Below are positions 1 through 10,439 of a DNA stretch of 64,000 bases, one piece after another. Under the pieces are notes generated by a model. That model was not told the origin of the DNA. It was given only the letters and a program-made list of their open reading frames with translations, and did no database searches. The DNA lies in contig JAJEKV010000022.1 of assembly GCA_021234155.1 (NCBI GenBank), forward strand, positions 6,133,753 to 6,197,752. Direction: 5' to 3'. Made by a program: the position numbers and the translations under genes. Source of the DNA: Isoetes taiwanensis (lineage: Eukaryota > Streptophyta > Lycopodiopsida > Isoetales > Isoetaceae). Numbering within the stretch: position 1 is the stretch's first letter; every line of letters begins with the position of its first letter.

Positions 1-223
1 TTCTGAAGGAATATATGCACGCCATCTGGTATTCTGAACATCTTCCGATAACATCTGGTGGTAAGGATGCACGTAAAGCTGCTGCCTCAATTCTTGTCTG
101 GTTAGACACAAGCCCCATAGTTAGAAATTTCTCGAGGGGAACACGGGCAAGGCACAGCGTGGCAACATCATCTGGAAGACCTGGAATGATGGGGTCCTCT
201 AGATAATAAGGCATGCCTCCCAT
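1..223 (-). CDS. F-box-like protein, N-terminal fragment (runs off left edge)
   Basis: Reading the minus strand from the ATG at 223-221, 74 codons stay open to the window edge. Residues about 10-35 include LEDPIIPGLPDDVATLCLAR followed by VPLEKF, which matches the opening of plant F-box/kelch-repeat proteins (typically IPGLPDDVA..CL.RVP). Those proteins are substrate receptors of SCF ubiquitin ligases. The usual F-box continuation (VCKRW or VSRSW) is replaced here by VSNQTRIEAAA, so the second half of the F-box is atypical and this may be a degenerate or captured copy. A good splice acceptor (TTACAG) lies immediately upstream of the ATG, so this could be an internal exon with a Met rather than the true start. 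No kelch repeats can be checked because the frame leaves the window. Confidence 0.55.
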   Translation of the reverse strand, partial: MGGMPYYLEDPIIPGLPDDVATLCLARVPLEKFLTMGLVSNQTRIEAAALRASLPPDVIGRCSEYQMACIYSFR

Positions 224-2430
224 TCTGTAAGTGAATATTCAACTCAAACTCTAAGCAATTTGATGGGCCTATTCAGGCAAAAGGGTTATTACTTTGATGT
301 TCATGGAAAGAGTAGAACAAACAGATCGGTTCTATGCTGGAAAAGGATAGACCTTCAAAATAGGATCCTGAAGATCTGTTCACTGTAGTTGCTAGGAGAA
401 TAAAAAACGATTGTTGACGTGAATGATTAAAAGCAACCGGAAGGTTCGTGGGCAGGGCCTCTAGAGAGGAGTGCTTGATAGCCAGTTGCTCCAAAGATGA
501 TAGCCAGTTTGCTCCAAAGTTGCAAAAAATTACATCCGGTCTACCTGGCAGACATCCATGCAATGGACCATTTCGTAATTCATTTCGTCAGGTAATCCAA
601 ATATTGATGTCACTCTTGTCCATGTTCCACAATGTTAAAGCACAGATACACTTCTATTTTAGCTCATTTTAGTAGAAACTGCTGGATGTTTGATAAAATA
701 CAATAGGTGGCAAAGTTCAACTGCAGTGCAATGTTATGTTGCAGTGCTTCAGCAACGAAAATTGCAAAGTTGTGGATTGGGATTTTGTTCATGGTAAGCT
801 GATCTTGCTGATACAGTATACTGAGTGCAAACATGATGCAACAAGATAATAGTCCTATAATCATTTGCAATGCTACAATCTACTCTGCAATTTGCAAAAG
901 CCTAAGAGCCAAGAGCCTATAATCATTTGCAATGCTACAGTCTACTCTGCAATGCTACAGTCTACTCTTTCAAAGCAACAAGGGATTTATCTTTATCATT
1001 TTGCAGTCTCTAAAGCAATAGGACATTATCTATGGATCATGGAATTTTGGTGAAACCTTCATCGTTGTAACCAGACTATTTTGAGACATTTGCAAGCATC
1101 AATATGAGGTTGGTTGGCAAGAATATGTAATTATTAATCATACAATTACTCAAGCACATGAAAGTGGAGAATAATAGATGAAAGTGGTGAATGACACCTT
1201 CAAAAACTGCTTGGCACTATCATTTTTTAAGACCATGCATTTAAGGCTATGCATGTATGCGTACATGCCTGTATTATGGTGGTTTTGTAGCAAATGTCAA
1301 TATAATCATAATATTCAAAGCACAGTGCAATACCAAGAAGCAAACATTGTTATTACTACATACCTCACCTGTAATATGCCTTCAAAGAATAGAGAAGAAT
1401 GAAATGGATTGTTGAACATAGGGTTCAAGTGTACTTAGTCTATTTATCCTGCAATAGTCTATTTATATCACCTGCAATATGCCTTCAGAGCACATAGAAA
1501 AATGAAATAGATGAGTGAACATAGAATTCCTAAACATACCTAAACATACAAATGCCATTTTAAAATGCAGTGCATAAGATTCTTTGCCTACAACAATCAT
1601 AAACATATACATGTTTGTCAGGCATAAGATTCTTTGCTTACAGCAATCCTGAACATATACATGTTTGTCAGGCCGTTTATAGGTTATCATAAACCAAAAT
1701 CTTGGTGATGTCATCATGAACCAAAATCTTGGTAGGGATTTAAAATGCCATTGGCTACACAAATTACAACTTATATAAATTATAAGTGGACCGAAACTTT
1801 AATGATGGTTCAAATCCTACACAAATTTCAACCTACTCATGTTATAAGAGTGTAGCTAATGTATATTGTAACATTACACGGGCTTATTATTTCTAGGTTC
1901 CCAACATTATCCCAGCAATGCTGGGCACTATTACTAGTATCTATACTAATGGCATGCATCAAGCAAATGAAAGTACAACCATATTCAATAACTATAACAT
2001 ATATGATGAAATACCTGCATATGTTGTCCGTGTAATTGTTCCTTCACAGATTATGTTATGATATCCATGTGATCTTTCTTTTGTTGCGTAACAATATATT
2101 TTTTTTTCCTTTGCAACTGCTATCACAAAGAATTTTACACAACAATATACAAAGAGAACCTATTGTATTTACATTTATTTTTGTCGTAGAAATCTTTGTG
2201 CTCTCGTAAATGCTCGTTTGACCCCCAAAACGACATATTTTTTTTTAAGGGTCTTCGTATTTAAATTATGTCACTCTAAAAAAGCTGTTTTTAAGGACAG
2301 TTTTGAACAAATTGCGTCCAAAAACCTTGATTGCCCCCTATTTTGCCTCATTTTGTAGTTTTCCAAAATTTTTAAAGGAATCTTTCAAACACACTTCTTA
2401 AATAAGTGCGTTTCATTTTAAACATTGTTA
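224..2430. other. AT-rich intergenic DNA with short tandem duplications
   Basis: I see no supportable gene here. The stretch holds several small direct repeats: a phrase beginning tataatcatttgcaatgcta occurs near 855 and 917, with a further 20-bp duplication at 929-968; a diverged ~110-bp duplication covers 1360-1520; a 50-bp unit is repeated head to tail at 1572-1671; and a ~29-bp unit containing accaaaatcttggt recurs at 1690-1735. Short frames on both strands look accidental. Confidence 0.6.
1572..1671. repeat. 50-bp tandem duplication
   Basis: Two adjacent 50-bp units (1572-1621 and 1622-1671) both begin gcataagattctttgc and end atgtttgtcag. They differ at only a few positions. No function is evident. 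Confidence 0.85.
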
Positions 2431-2440
2431 TGTGTCTTAG

Positions 2441-3030
2441 ATGATTTAGATGAAAGGTTTGCTGAGCAAGAAATTCTATCGTGCTTTAAGATCCTTTCAC
2501 CAGCATATGTTCCGCGGGCTGCAAGGAAATTAAAGGAATTTGGGTTAGAAGAGCTCAACCAGTTACTAAAATTTTATGGGAAACCTCGTGTTGTTGGTGG
2601 AATTACATTTGATAGTCTTATTTCAGAAGATAAAGTTAAGATGGAATTCAGAAAGTTTAAAATACAAGTAAGTAAGGAATGGCAAGGAAAAAACCTTCTG
2701 GACACTTGGTCAATTATTCTGTCTCAAAAGATGCTGAGAGAAGATAAGTATGCTGAATTAGCTATCTGTGAAAGAGGATTCAACCATATGAATCATATCA
2801 AGGATAAATATAGGAATAGATTACAGATAACAGGACTTGATGCATTATTGAGGGTTGCAGTTGAAGGTCCACCAATGGAAGCAATTGATGAATTTAAATT
2901 TGATGACTCTATCCGTCATTGAAAAGCTGGTAAAAAATATAGACACATATTTTCAGGATGTTCAAGCACTAGTGCAGTCCAAACTAATGCCAATATTGGC
3001 TTTGAAAGTGACATTGAAGAAATGGAGTGA
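2441..3030 (+). pseudogene. hAT-type transposase C-terminal fragment with nonsense codon
   Basis: The frame ends in a recognisable hAT dimerisation region: LAICERGFNHMNHIKDKYRN, then RLQITGLDALLRVAVEGPP. This corresponds to the family's ERGFS.MN.IK...R..L....LDALMRI motif used for transposase dimerisation. Upstream segments (AYVPRAARKLKEFGLEELNQLL and EFRKFK) fit the part of the catalytic domain preceding it. A plausible acceptor (gtcttag) ends at 2440, so the first supported base is 2441. In hAT-like proteins this position after the motif is usually followed by W and a basic run; here the codon at 2920-2922 is TGA, and the same frame then reads KAGKKYRHIF to a second stop at 3028-3030. That looks like a Trp-to-stop change. 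No N-terminal half, BED finger or terminal inverted repeats were found, so the copy is dead and truncated. Confidence 0.75.
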
Positions 3031-3299
3031 ATTCGAATGAACTTTTGGCACTATAATAATTTCTGTTATGAAAATATTGCTGCAGATTTGTTCTTGAATT
3101 TACTCTACTCTTTATTTGATGTCAATGGGAATATAATTCAATATAAAAAACCATGTTTCCGTTTACATTTTATGGTTATAGGAAAAAAAACTTGCTGGTT
3201 TTTATGTTACAGGAAATGGTAGGCAAGATTAAGCAATTAGCAAGTTCTCTTTAAAGTTACGAGAAATTTTCCCTTTGATACTAAAAAGTTTCCCGAACC

Positions 3300-3500
3300 C
3301 TGTTAGAAGCCCTAATAGGCATAATTAACTTTGCCCACACTAAGAATGACAAAATAATCACTTCAGGATTAATGGAAAAAAATCGAGATGGTCTCCAAAT
3401 GAGATTTTGAAGGGATACTAGAGCGGTTTTGATTTATAACGTAGCCTTTCTTCCTCAGGTTTCTTCCCATTCTCAGATTTTTTTGTTCCTCAGACTCTGG
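3300..3500 (+). repeat. Dispersed repeat, inverted copy at 44030-44236
   Basis: About 200 bp here match the reverse complement of 44030-44236, sharing tracts such as agaagccctaataggcataa and gagatggtctccaaatgag with scattered differences. Both copies lie beside transposase-like reading frames (2441-3030 and 44273 onward), so this is probably non-coding sequence of one transposon family. Confidence 0.75.
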
Positions 3501-3509
3501 AACGGACTA

Positions 3510-4552
3510 TTAGAAGCTTCCAATGGCCAAAATATCTATGAAAAATCTCTCAGGCTTTGATCTAATTGAATATTCTAAAGTATTGAATTCATTGTGTTTA
3601 TTATATAGGCAGATGGTTATGCTCAAGTGAAATATTTTCTTCCACTGAGGTGTCCTTCCACTAAATTTTTTTTTTTTCCTGTACTACAATGCAATTTAGG
3701 TTGAAATTTTAGTGCAATGCTTTGGTCAATCTTTTTCTTTGCCGAAGAGAAACTTGGAGTAATTCTAAAGGTCCTGCCCAACTCTAACTATGTAATTTAT
3801 GTAAGGATTATGGAGCAAAAAAACTTTAGTTTCAGGCAGGGTTGCCCTTAAGGCCAAATTCGTCTAAGCATAATTTAGAAGGTTGGGCGAATAATAGAGT
3901 TGCAAGATTAGTTATGTTGGCGAATGTTTTCCAGACATGAATGTCTTTTATAGAAATCTATGCGAATCATCATAGCTAATATTATTTTGCCAAAATTTAA
4001 GCGCCTTTATTTTCCAAGTGCAATTTCTGTGGTGAAATTTTATTCACCGGCATCCATATTTAATCAAGGACACAAACACATTATAACTATAGTTGCATGA
4101 TGCAATACCACAACTTAACCTTTGCAAATGAGAACATGGCTTATCCTTGTAGATAAAACAAATCTATTAAAGGGGAGGTCTATAAAAAAATGCTCTCCAG
4201 TGCATCCTTAGAAGTATTTGAAATACAATAGCTACAAAAATAACTCTTAAAATTATCATATGTACCTGGATGGATATGGAGAATAGATTAAGTTATGAAG
4301 GAAGCCTAAAATATTAGGCGATTCCTTAAGAAATCTTCAAGAAAGAGGGTAGCGGATAAGGCGAATCCATAGTTATGACACTTAGTGAATGTGGCGAATT
4401 TTCAAGTGGAGTGAGATTTGTTTGTAGAAAAGTTGGCTAATTTTATTTTTTTCATCTATAACGGGCCCTACTAAGCCATAGCGTCAAAATTTCTCGATAC
4501 CCTTAAAAAATAGCCTTTTGGCGAACTTTCGTCCTTAAGGGCTACCCTGGTT
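3510..4552. other. AT-rich intergenic DNA
   Basis: No gene is supportable. The phrase ggcgaat recurs several times between 3890 and 4550, as if remnant transposon sequence. No terminal structure was found. Confidence 0.5.
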
Positions 4553-4555
4553 TCA

Positions 4556-5613
4556 GGCCCTTTTTCCACGACATGCCTGTCTTATATTTATCAAGATACT
4601 ATTGGGCCACCTAAGCATATAAGACAAGCTAGCCTTTCCATTGGAACTTTTAAGACATGTCATATATGAGGGCCGTACAACTTTGAAGTCTTATTTTCTT
4701 CAGGGGGAAACCCCCCGCCAGGAAATAAGACATGAAGACCTATCCAATCAGAGACATCCTTTTCCAAAAACTTAGGATGTCGCAAAAAAGAAAAAAAAAA
4801 GAAAAAAAAAAGAAAAAACAAACTGGACAGGGCACTGGACTGCAATCGCCGGAACTCTGTGGAATCAAACTGTGAACCCTTTGTTGGCGAATATTTGAAA
4901 CAATTTTCTTAGCAGGCAGATCCTTTGCTAGCGAATCTTTGAATCAAAAAGCCACTGCCCTTTTCTTAACAGAGGCAGGCATATTCACAGAGAAAGGCGT
5001 GTCGTTTCTTAAGGCATGTCATTTTTTGGCAGTTCTGATGGGAAATTTCGGATTAACAGTTCTGGAAAATCTTGAAAGTCCGGTCTTATTCTGCATGGCA
5101 TCATCAAATTTGTTTGGTTAGGCATCCTTCTCCATTCATTTCACCCCAAATTTGGGCTGGATTTTACAGGCAAACATTGTGTCAGTTTGATGATGCAGCC
5201 TTGTCTGAATGGAGAATTTATTAGAGCTGGTACCAATCAAAAGTTTAAGCCTGTGGCTGGTTATTATTGGTTGGACGCAGATGGGTAAGTTCATTTTGCC
5301 AGTTTTTGCAGATAACAGTGCTACAAAAGTTTGAGTTTCCGGAAGGCCATTCTTCCCATTTTTCGCAGATTCACATTTTCAGGTCCCTCCGATTTCTCCA
5401 CAGAGATCTTCGTGTTCTTGTTGTTCTTCGTTTTTGATGCAGCGCAGTGGAAAAGCAAAAAATATAAGTGTCTTATATATTAAGGACATGTCGCATAAAA
5501 ATTAGTGGGAAAGGTTTCTATCTGAGACATGACGTGGAGATGACATGGAGTCTTATATGCTGTCTTATTGCATTGCGGCAGTCGTATTTTATGCCTGCCG
5601 TGAAAAAAGGGCC
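4556..5613. mobile_element. TIR DNA transposon (PIF/Harbinger-like?), 1.06 kb, non-autonomous
   Basis: The left end starts GGCCCTTTTTCCACG and the right end, read on the minus strand, starts GGCCCTTTTTTCACG, giving terminal inverted repeats of roughly 20 bp with mismatches. Both ends are flanked by the trinucleotide tca (4553-4555 and 5614-5616), consistent with a 3-bp target duplication. The heptamer GTCTTAT or its complement, often followed by catg, recurs near both ends (about 4580, 4620, 4650, 4690, 4725, 5085, 5550, 5562), as subterminal transposase-binding repeats do. No transposase is encoded. The superfamily is uncertain: GGCCC ends and a 3-bp duplication suggest PIF/Harbinger, but the target is not TWA. 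Confidence 0.6.
5158..5286 (+). other. Possible captured exon inside the TIR element
   Basis: One frame is open and protein-like (containing [14 protein letters not shown] and [13 protein letters not shown]) and ends at GATGGgtaagt, a strong splice donor. It is unlike the surrounding AT-rich sequence and may be an exon picked up by the transposon. I do not recognise the family with confidence. Confidence 0.25.
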
Positions 5614-5616
5614 TCA

Positions 5617-8170
5617 ATTTCGGGAAAATGTCCGCCCTGCAAATATTGGGGCTTTGTATATAATCAATAAATAATGCTTCGAAGAAAAGACAAAAAGGTA
5701 GGAGCATCTTGAAAGTTGGAACTTCCTCCCTTACGCAAAAGTAGTAAATAAATGTAGGCAAGTACAACTTAGAACGCACACTCCTCGAAAAAAGAATGGA
5801 ATGGATTTCAAAATAAATATAAAAGAGGTGTAAGAAGAGAGGGAAGCTACGGACTAGTGTAGAAAGTACAACGAAGAATGTACCAAATATTATTGTAGGT
5901 AACATAGGTAAAAGAGTTAAAGAGAATAGTAAAATGATTACCAAGAATGTATACATACTCATAACGAGGAATGAAGAATACTATATACATATGACGTTGG
6001 AACCATAAACTTGGATTTGAAGAAAAAGTTGGGTAAGGATCCTGGCTTTAGAACGTGCTTTATAGCTCCTCTCCTAAGTGTTTCATGTCCTATATACTCA
6101 TGTAGAATTTGAAAGCATCTCTGGATTTCATGCGATTTTTTTACATATAAAGCACTGCCATCAGCATTTCAGTAGAAATCCATTACATCTATTGTTGCTA
6201 CTAGGATTGAGCAGCAGCACATTGAAACTGGGCTGCTGAGAAGCGGCACGGCCGGCTTGAATTCAGATGGGGTAATGTGACGATCATATTATACTCAGTA
6301 GGATCATGACAAGCAAATGTCTCGTTGGAACGGTTGCCTATTGGAACTCAATGCAACGTTCTAAAGAAGGTATGGAAGGCAATGGGGTATATGCATGTGT
6401 ATAGTTCTAGCAAGGGATGTAGAATATATGTGGATAAACAAGGGTTTAGTTAGGGCAGAGGGTTTAAGGTGGCCAACTTTTTCATCTGATGAGATGGAAG
6501 GAATTATGGGAGGGGCTGGAGGGAGAGAAATGTGTGGAAAAAACAGGCATGTTGGTGCGCAGGGGGGGCATGGTTAGATCAGAACCGTGCAGGGTGCAAC
6601 GCATTCAAAGGCCCAAGGTACCCTCTCATTTTGTGCACTGTGAATTGGGGCCCCTCTCCTCTTTTTTCAGCCCGACTCCCAACACGCCCAGAATGGTACA
6701 ATGCATGGGGCTGCAGGATTTGACTGCCCAGGGATTCGTTTATTGATTCAGTTCAGTATCATATAAGCTCTAAGTCTTTTGCTCTTTTTTTTTCTCTTCT
6801 GGTTTATGGCCCCTTTTTTGGCTTCTGTGAGTTTTTTTTTTTCTTTTCATGTAGAACGCATCACTAATCCAAACACTCTCCAGGCCTGCCTGTTGCTTAA
6901 TCTTGTCGGCACGTGTGTCCCTTGCCTTAGTACTTGATTTTCTGCTTGTCTTATCACTTGCATTGGGTTTAGATAGATAGTACTTTTATTTTCTCGTTTG
7001 ATCTTAACAGAATCAACCCTTCTGGTTTTGGTTTGTGGATCAAGGAAAAAGAAGAACTTCCATCTGATACTCACACTTGTACTAAACTATCTGATAGTTA
7101 TAAAAGAAGAAGAACTCATATACACACAGAGATCTGTCTACCAGAAAAAATCATATATGGAAACCTTTGAATCAGCAAATGAGTAATGTACTGCCTGTGC
7201 TGGAAGAACAAATTTGCAAAGTTATGAATCAAAACAAGTACCATCTGGTTGGATGACAGAATACATTCTCGATCAAAGGGTACTAACAGTGTATATCAAA
7301 ACAGACAAAAGGGCTGATTAAAAGTATGAGAATCTGTAGACCTCTTCAAAACCCTTAGTCTGTTCAATCAAACAGATCCTCTAAATAATTCAGAGCAAAA
7401 ATTTGTGCGAGCAAGGCACATGCACGTCCTTGTCTCAGCTACGCCAACACAATCAATGGTGGTAGGTAAAGATCCACGTTAGGACTTAAGAGATTAAAAA
7501 ACATCTCAAACCAGGGTCATTATCAGAATAAATTTCTTTAAGCCACATTTCGTTTTACGCTTGATGCTAAACTGGTCGATTTATGTTCAAACTATGCCTT
7601 TTTCCAACGATCAGACACAACAGGATAATTGTTTATTCATTCTCATACGCCTTAAGTCAATCAACTAAACGAGTTACTATATCTGTCATGCTGCAGCAGC
7701 TTCACGAATTTCAAGCTGACTACTACACAATTTTATAAAAAAACAATTCCTGCAAAGCACCTCCGTTAACGTAAGAATCATAAAATCCCACCTCAGATCC
7801 GATCCAAAAGACCGGAACTGCAAATGGATCATCAAATCTGCAGGTCTAGACCAAACCCAAAAGCAATAAGACCAAGATCTGACAGTTGAATCTTTACAGC
7901 CCAACAAAATGGCCGTACTTTAAGAATTCAAGGAGCCAGCCAATCATAACAGCAAACAATTTAAACCAGAATATATACAGCTAGGCCAAAGCATATCAAT
8001 TCATAATCGAAATAATATACACTGCAAAATCTATTCTGTAGTAGCTCTTTCAGGCTATGTATAGTACAAGAGTTTTATGCTGGAGCAAGAGAAAACAAAA
8101 CTACACAGAGGTAGTATATAAGCTTAGACGGATTGAAGCCTGTAAATTTGGATTTGATCCGATAAGAGAA
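5617..8170. other. Intergenic DNA, right part probably 3'UTR and downstream region of the EPFL gene
   Basis: No gene could be supported between the TIR element and the EPFL stop codon. The 7900-8174 portion, read on the minus strand, is the expected 3' untranslated and downstream sequence of the EPFL gene. The ORFs around 6395-6746 and 7686-7907 show no family resemblance. Confidence 0.5.
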
Positions 8171-8174
8171 TCCG

Positions 8175-9048
8175 TTATGGATTGAAAAGCTTGTTGCCGC
8201 ATTTGCATTTCCAGCCTTCGGGCTTGTAGTTGGAGTACTGGATACTGATGTCGGAAGGGTCCGTGGAAGGCTGGTGTTTTCGTGCTGCAGCGGCGGTGGC
8301 GTGGCTATGGCGAACGGCGGGCTCGTCGATCGGCCTTGTGGGTTTGTCTAGGGGGGTCGGAACTTGAACTGCCCGGCAAGGATTACACGAATTACACTTG
8401 TTTCTGCAGCTGGGCGGCCTCGATCCGATCTCTATGCTCATTTCAGCCAAACTCTGGCCGTGTTGAACAGCTTGACAGGGTGTACAGTGATCGCATTTGT
8501 TTAAGCAGCTTGGAGGCCTCGATCCGATCCTGTTTGCCATAACTGCCAAGTCTCGGTTCCGTCCATAGCCGATCTGGGGCCAGAATTTCATGCTCAGTAT
8601 CATAATCTTATAACAGGTCTATCCTTTTTTTTTTTCCCGTTCTCAGCCTATCAAATGCTCATTTTTTATTCATTCACTGCATGCTGCACTGTTTCCGTAG
8701 GTTTTATATAAAAATTTACCTGCCTGATCGGTCTGGAGCTAACGGTCTGGTCTTGTGTATCCTGCTCCGACGATTTAGCACCTGAGCAGAAGAAAAGAAA
8801 AAAAACATATAGATACCAAGGTTTAAGTAAGTACTTAAAGTAAGACATATCTGCAACAGTTTCTTGCGGGTTCTACGTTAGATTAAAAACTCAGAAGAAT
8901 GATAACTTAGAAAAAAAAAACTGGAGCAAAAAATAGCTCATACATTACCAAGATGATATCTGTGAGCTTGTGCGGCAACTCCGATATGAAGAGCGATAAA
9001 GAAAATGATCAAAATTAGTGAATGAAACGGTTTGTGTGTGCGAAACAT
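8175..9048 (-). CDS. EPFL: EPIDERMAL PATTERNING FACTOR-like secreted peptide precursor with duplicated cysteine module
   Basis: I predict three exons on the minus strand: 9048-8949, 8781-8720 and 8573-8175, giving 186 residues. All junctions are GT-AG and phases agree (phase 1, then 0). Residues 1-27 form a signal peptide (basic MFRTHK, then a hydrophobic core LILIIFFIAL). The C-terminus, SNYKPEGWKCKCGNKLFNP at 168-186, and the IGSRPPSC.NKC..C.PC.AVQVP module are diagnostic of EPFL peptides, which are secreted ligands of ERECTA-family receptor kinases, often modulated by TMM, that control stomatal spacing and organ growth. The long loop before SNYKP resembles the EPFL1/2/3/8 side of the family. 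Unusually, the IGSRPPSC...PC.AVQ module occurs twice (70-91 and 103-124), so the predicted mature region has ten cysteines rather than the usual six: C77, C81, C84, C87, C110, C114, C117, C120, C177, C179. Exon 1 and 2 boundaries are inferred; exon 3 is firm. Confidence 0.88.
8364..8528 (-). repeat. In-frame 99-bp tandem duplication in the EPFL cysteine module
   Basis: On the minus strand, unit 1 is 8528-8430 and unit 2 starts at 8429; the conserved part of unit 2 runs to 8364. Both begin gatcggatcgaggcc and encode IGSRPPSC(L/R)NKC..C.PC(Q/R)AVQ. The unit length of 33 codons keeps the frame. The two copies have diverged at DNA level (CTT AAC versus AGA AAC after the first Cys), so the duplication is not very recent, yet all eight cysteines are kept. 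Confidence 0.9.
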
Positions 9049-9644
9049 TGTGGGAACATGAAAACGGGCGAGATATGGAGGCAAAAAAAAAAAAACAACA
9101 GGAAGAGACCCAAATGCAAAAAACCGGAGCCGAGGTCCGGCGATGGAGGGAGGAACAAAAAACTGGCGAAAAAGGGGATGAAATGGTGCGTAAAAGAGAA
9201 CCCAGAAGGTCAAATGGATATGGCAGAAAGGCAGAAAGAAGGAAGAAAACCCACGTTAGGGTTCTTACATATGAAAGGAGTCCAGTGTCAAAATCCCGGA
9301 ATAATCAAGTGGTCGAGAAAAGAGGGGCATGATTTCTGGTACTCCAAAACCGGCATCAAACCATTAGCCGGATTATAAAATGCATCGATCCGGCAGAAGC
9401 CGCCAATCCCTGTTCCTGGAGCGAAGAATAGGCCCAAATCCGTGTCCCTTTCTGGCTTGAATCGACAGATTTCTCGTCAGTGGGCCAAGCTTTTACAAAT
9501 TGCTTCGGCTTGATGAGACAGATGTTGACATGGTAGCAATTTTTATATTTGCTTTGAAGAAGCAAGCAGCACTGCAGCAGAACCAGAAGAAATCCGACCC
9601 TTTTGCCTTGATTTCGTTTGCCTGTGCGGAGACGAAATGAACTG

Positions 9645-9653
9645 TGTTTATAA
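9645..9653 (-). promoter_or_regulatory. Candidate TATA box for the EPFL gene
   Basis: The minus strand reads catTTATAAAcac here, the best TATA-like match upstream of the EPFL start codon. If used, the 5' leader would be about 570 nt and pyrimidine-rich (CT tracts over 9070-9350). A weaker TTTATAAT near 9373 is an alternative. This is position and motif only. Confidence 0.3.
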
Positions 9654-9699
9654 ATGAGGCAGGGCCTCCCCGTCTCTGTGCTTCTTACAGAGAGCAAAG

Positions 9700-10325
9700 A
9701 TCCGGTGGCAGAAGAAGAACTAGTTGTGTCTTAGAAGGAAAAAATGAAAGACCCTTTGCACCTTGATATTAAATGATTGTCTCTAAAATTACTAACAGAA
9801 AAAAAAAAATCATTCTCCCCATTTTGTATCCCACACGTTGTTTGATCCCCCTGCATAAGACAAATATCTGTCAACCCATTCGTCACAAAAAAAAATTCCC
9901 TTCCTAAACCCTAATCCTTCCTATGTACTCCTCTTCTTAAACCCTTGTACAAGCTCCTTTTTTTTCTAGTAAGCCCTACTCTAGTGTTTGGCTTCGAAGT
10001 TTGAACCTTTCACTTGAGATTTTTTGTTCTCTTCGTATTATTCTTCATTGAAGAAGTTTGTCTTTTAACTTGACACTTGTTCTACCTTTAACTCGCAGCC
10101 TTTTTTATCTATTCGATCCTAGCCCTTAGTTGCAATACTGTGACATGGTAGAATCTACACAAGGAGGATGATAAACTAATGCGTAGCCTCAGATTATTGG
10201 TAGTCTTATTATGGAATGCTATCCTGGTCTGGATTCAACCTTGAGCATTGCTAATCAAGCATTTGATGCTGGTAATCTAGGCTCTGATTGATAACCTTGC
10301 TCTAGGTGTGATCGAATATGCCTGC
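9700..10325. other. Intergenic DNA with a diverged direct repeat
   Basis: No gene is seen. About 120 bp around 9920-10080 (including ctatgtactcctcttcttaa and cttgtacaa) recur in diverged form around 10538-10650, about 600 bp downstream. Confidence 0.6.
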
Positions 10326-10329
10326 CAGT

Positions 10330-10435
10330 TGAAGGGGTTAAACATCCCTACTTGCCCCTTACAGCAAATGAACAGCTGTAAGGGGCAACCATTTATTTGC
10401 TGTAAGGGGCAAGTAAGGGGTGTTTAACCCCTTCA
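10330..10435. repeat. 106-bp inverted-repeat hairpin, MITE-like
   Basis: The left arm 10330-10369 and right arm 10395-10435 are reverse complements over about 40 bp with one or two differences; both outer ends read tgaaggggttaaaca. The 25-bp loop contains a further copy of gctgtaaggggcaa. Such near-perfect foldback structure is typical of short MITEs. I could not identify a convincing target duplication. Confidence 0.7.
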
Positions 10436-10439
10436 TCAT

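Noticed and set aside
5158-5286. Alpha-kinase-like motif in the possible captured exon
   Set aside because: Resemblance was limited to a few residues (NGEF); too weak to assign a family.
8282-8542. Plus-strand ORF of 86 codons
   Set aside because: It is the antisense shadow of the EPFL cysteine-coding exon.
9018-9378. Two overlapping plus-strand ORFs rich in Lys and Arg
   Set aside because: They are antisense to the EPFL first exon and its CT-rich leader; the composition explains the open frames.
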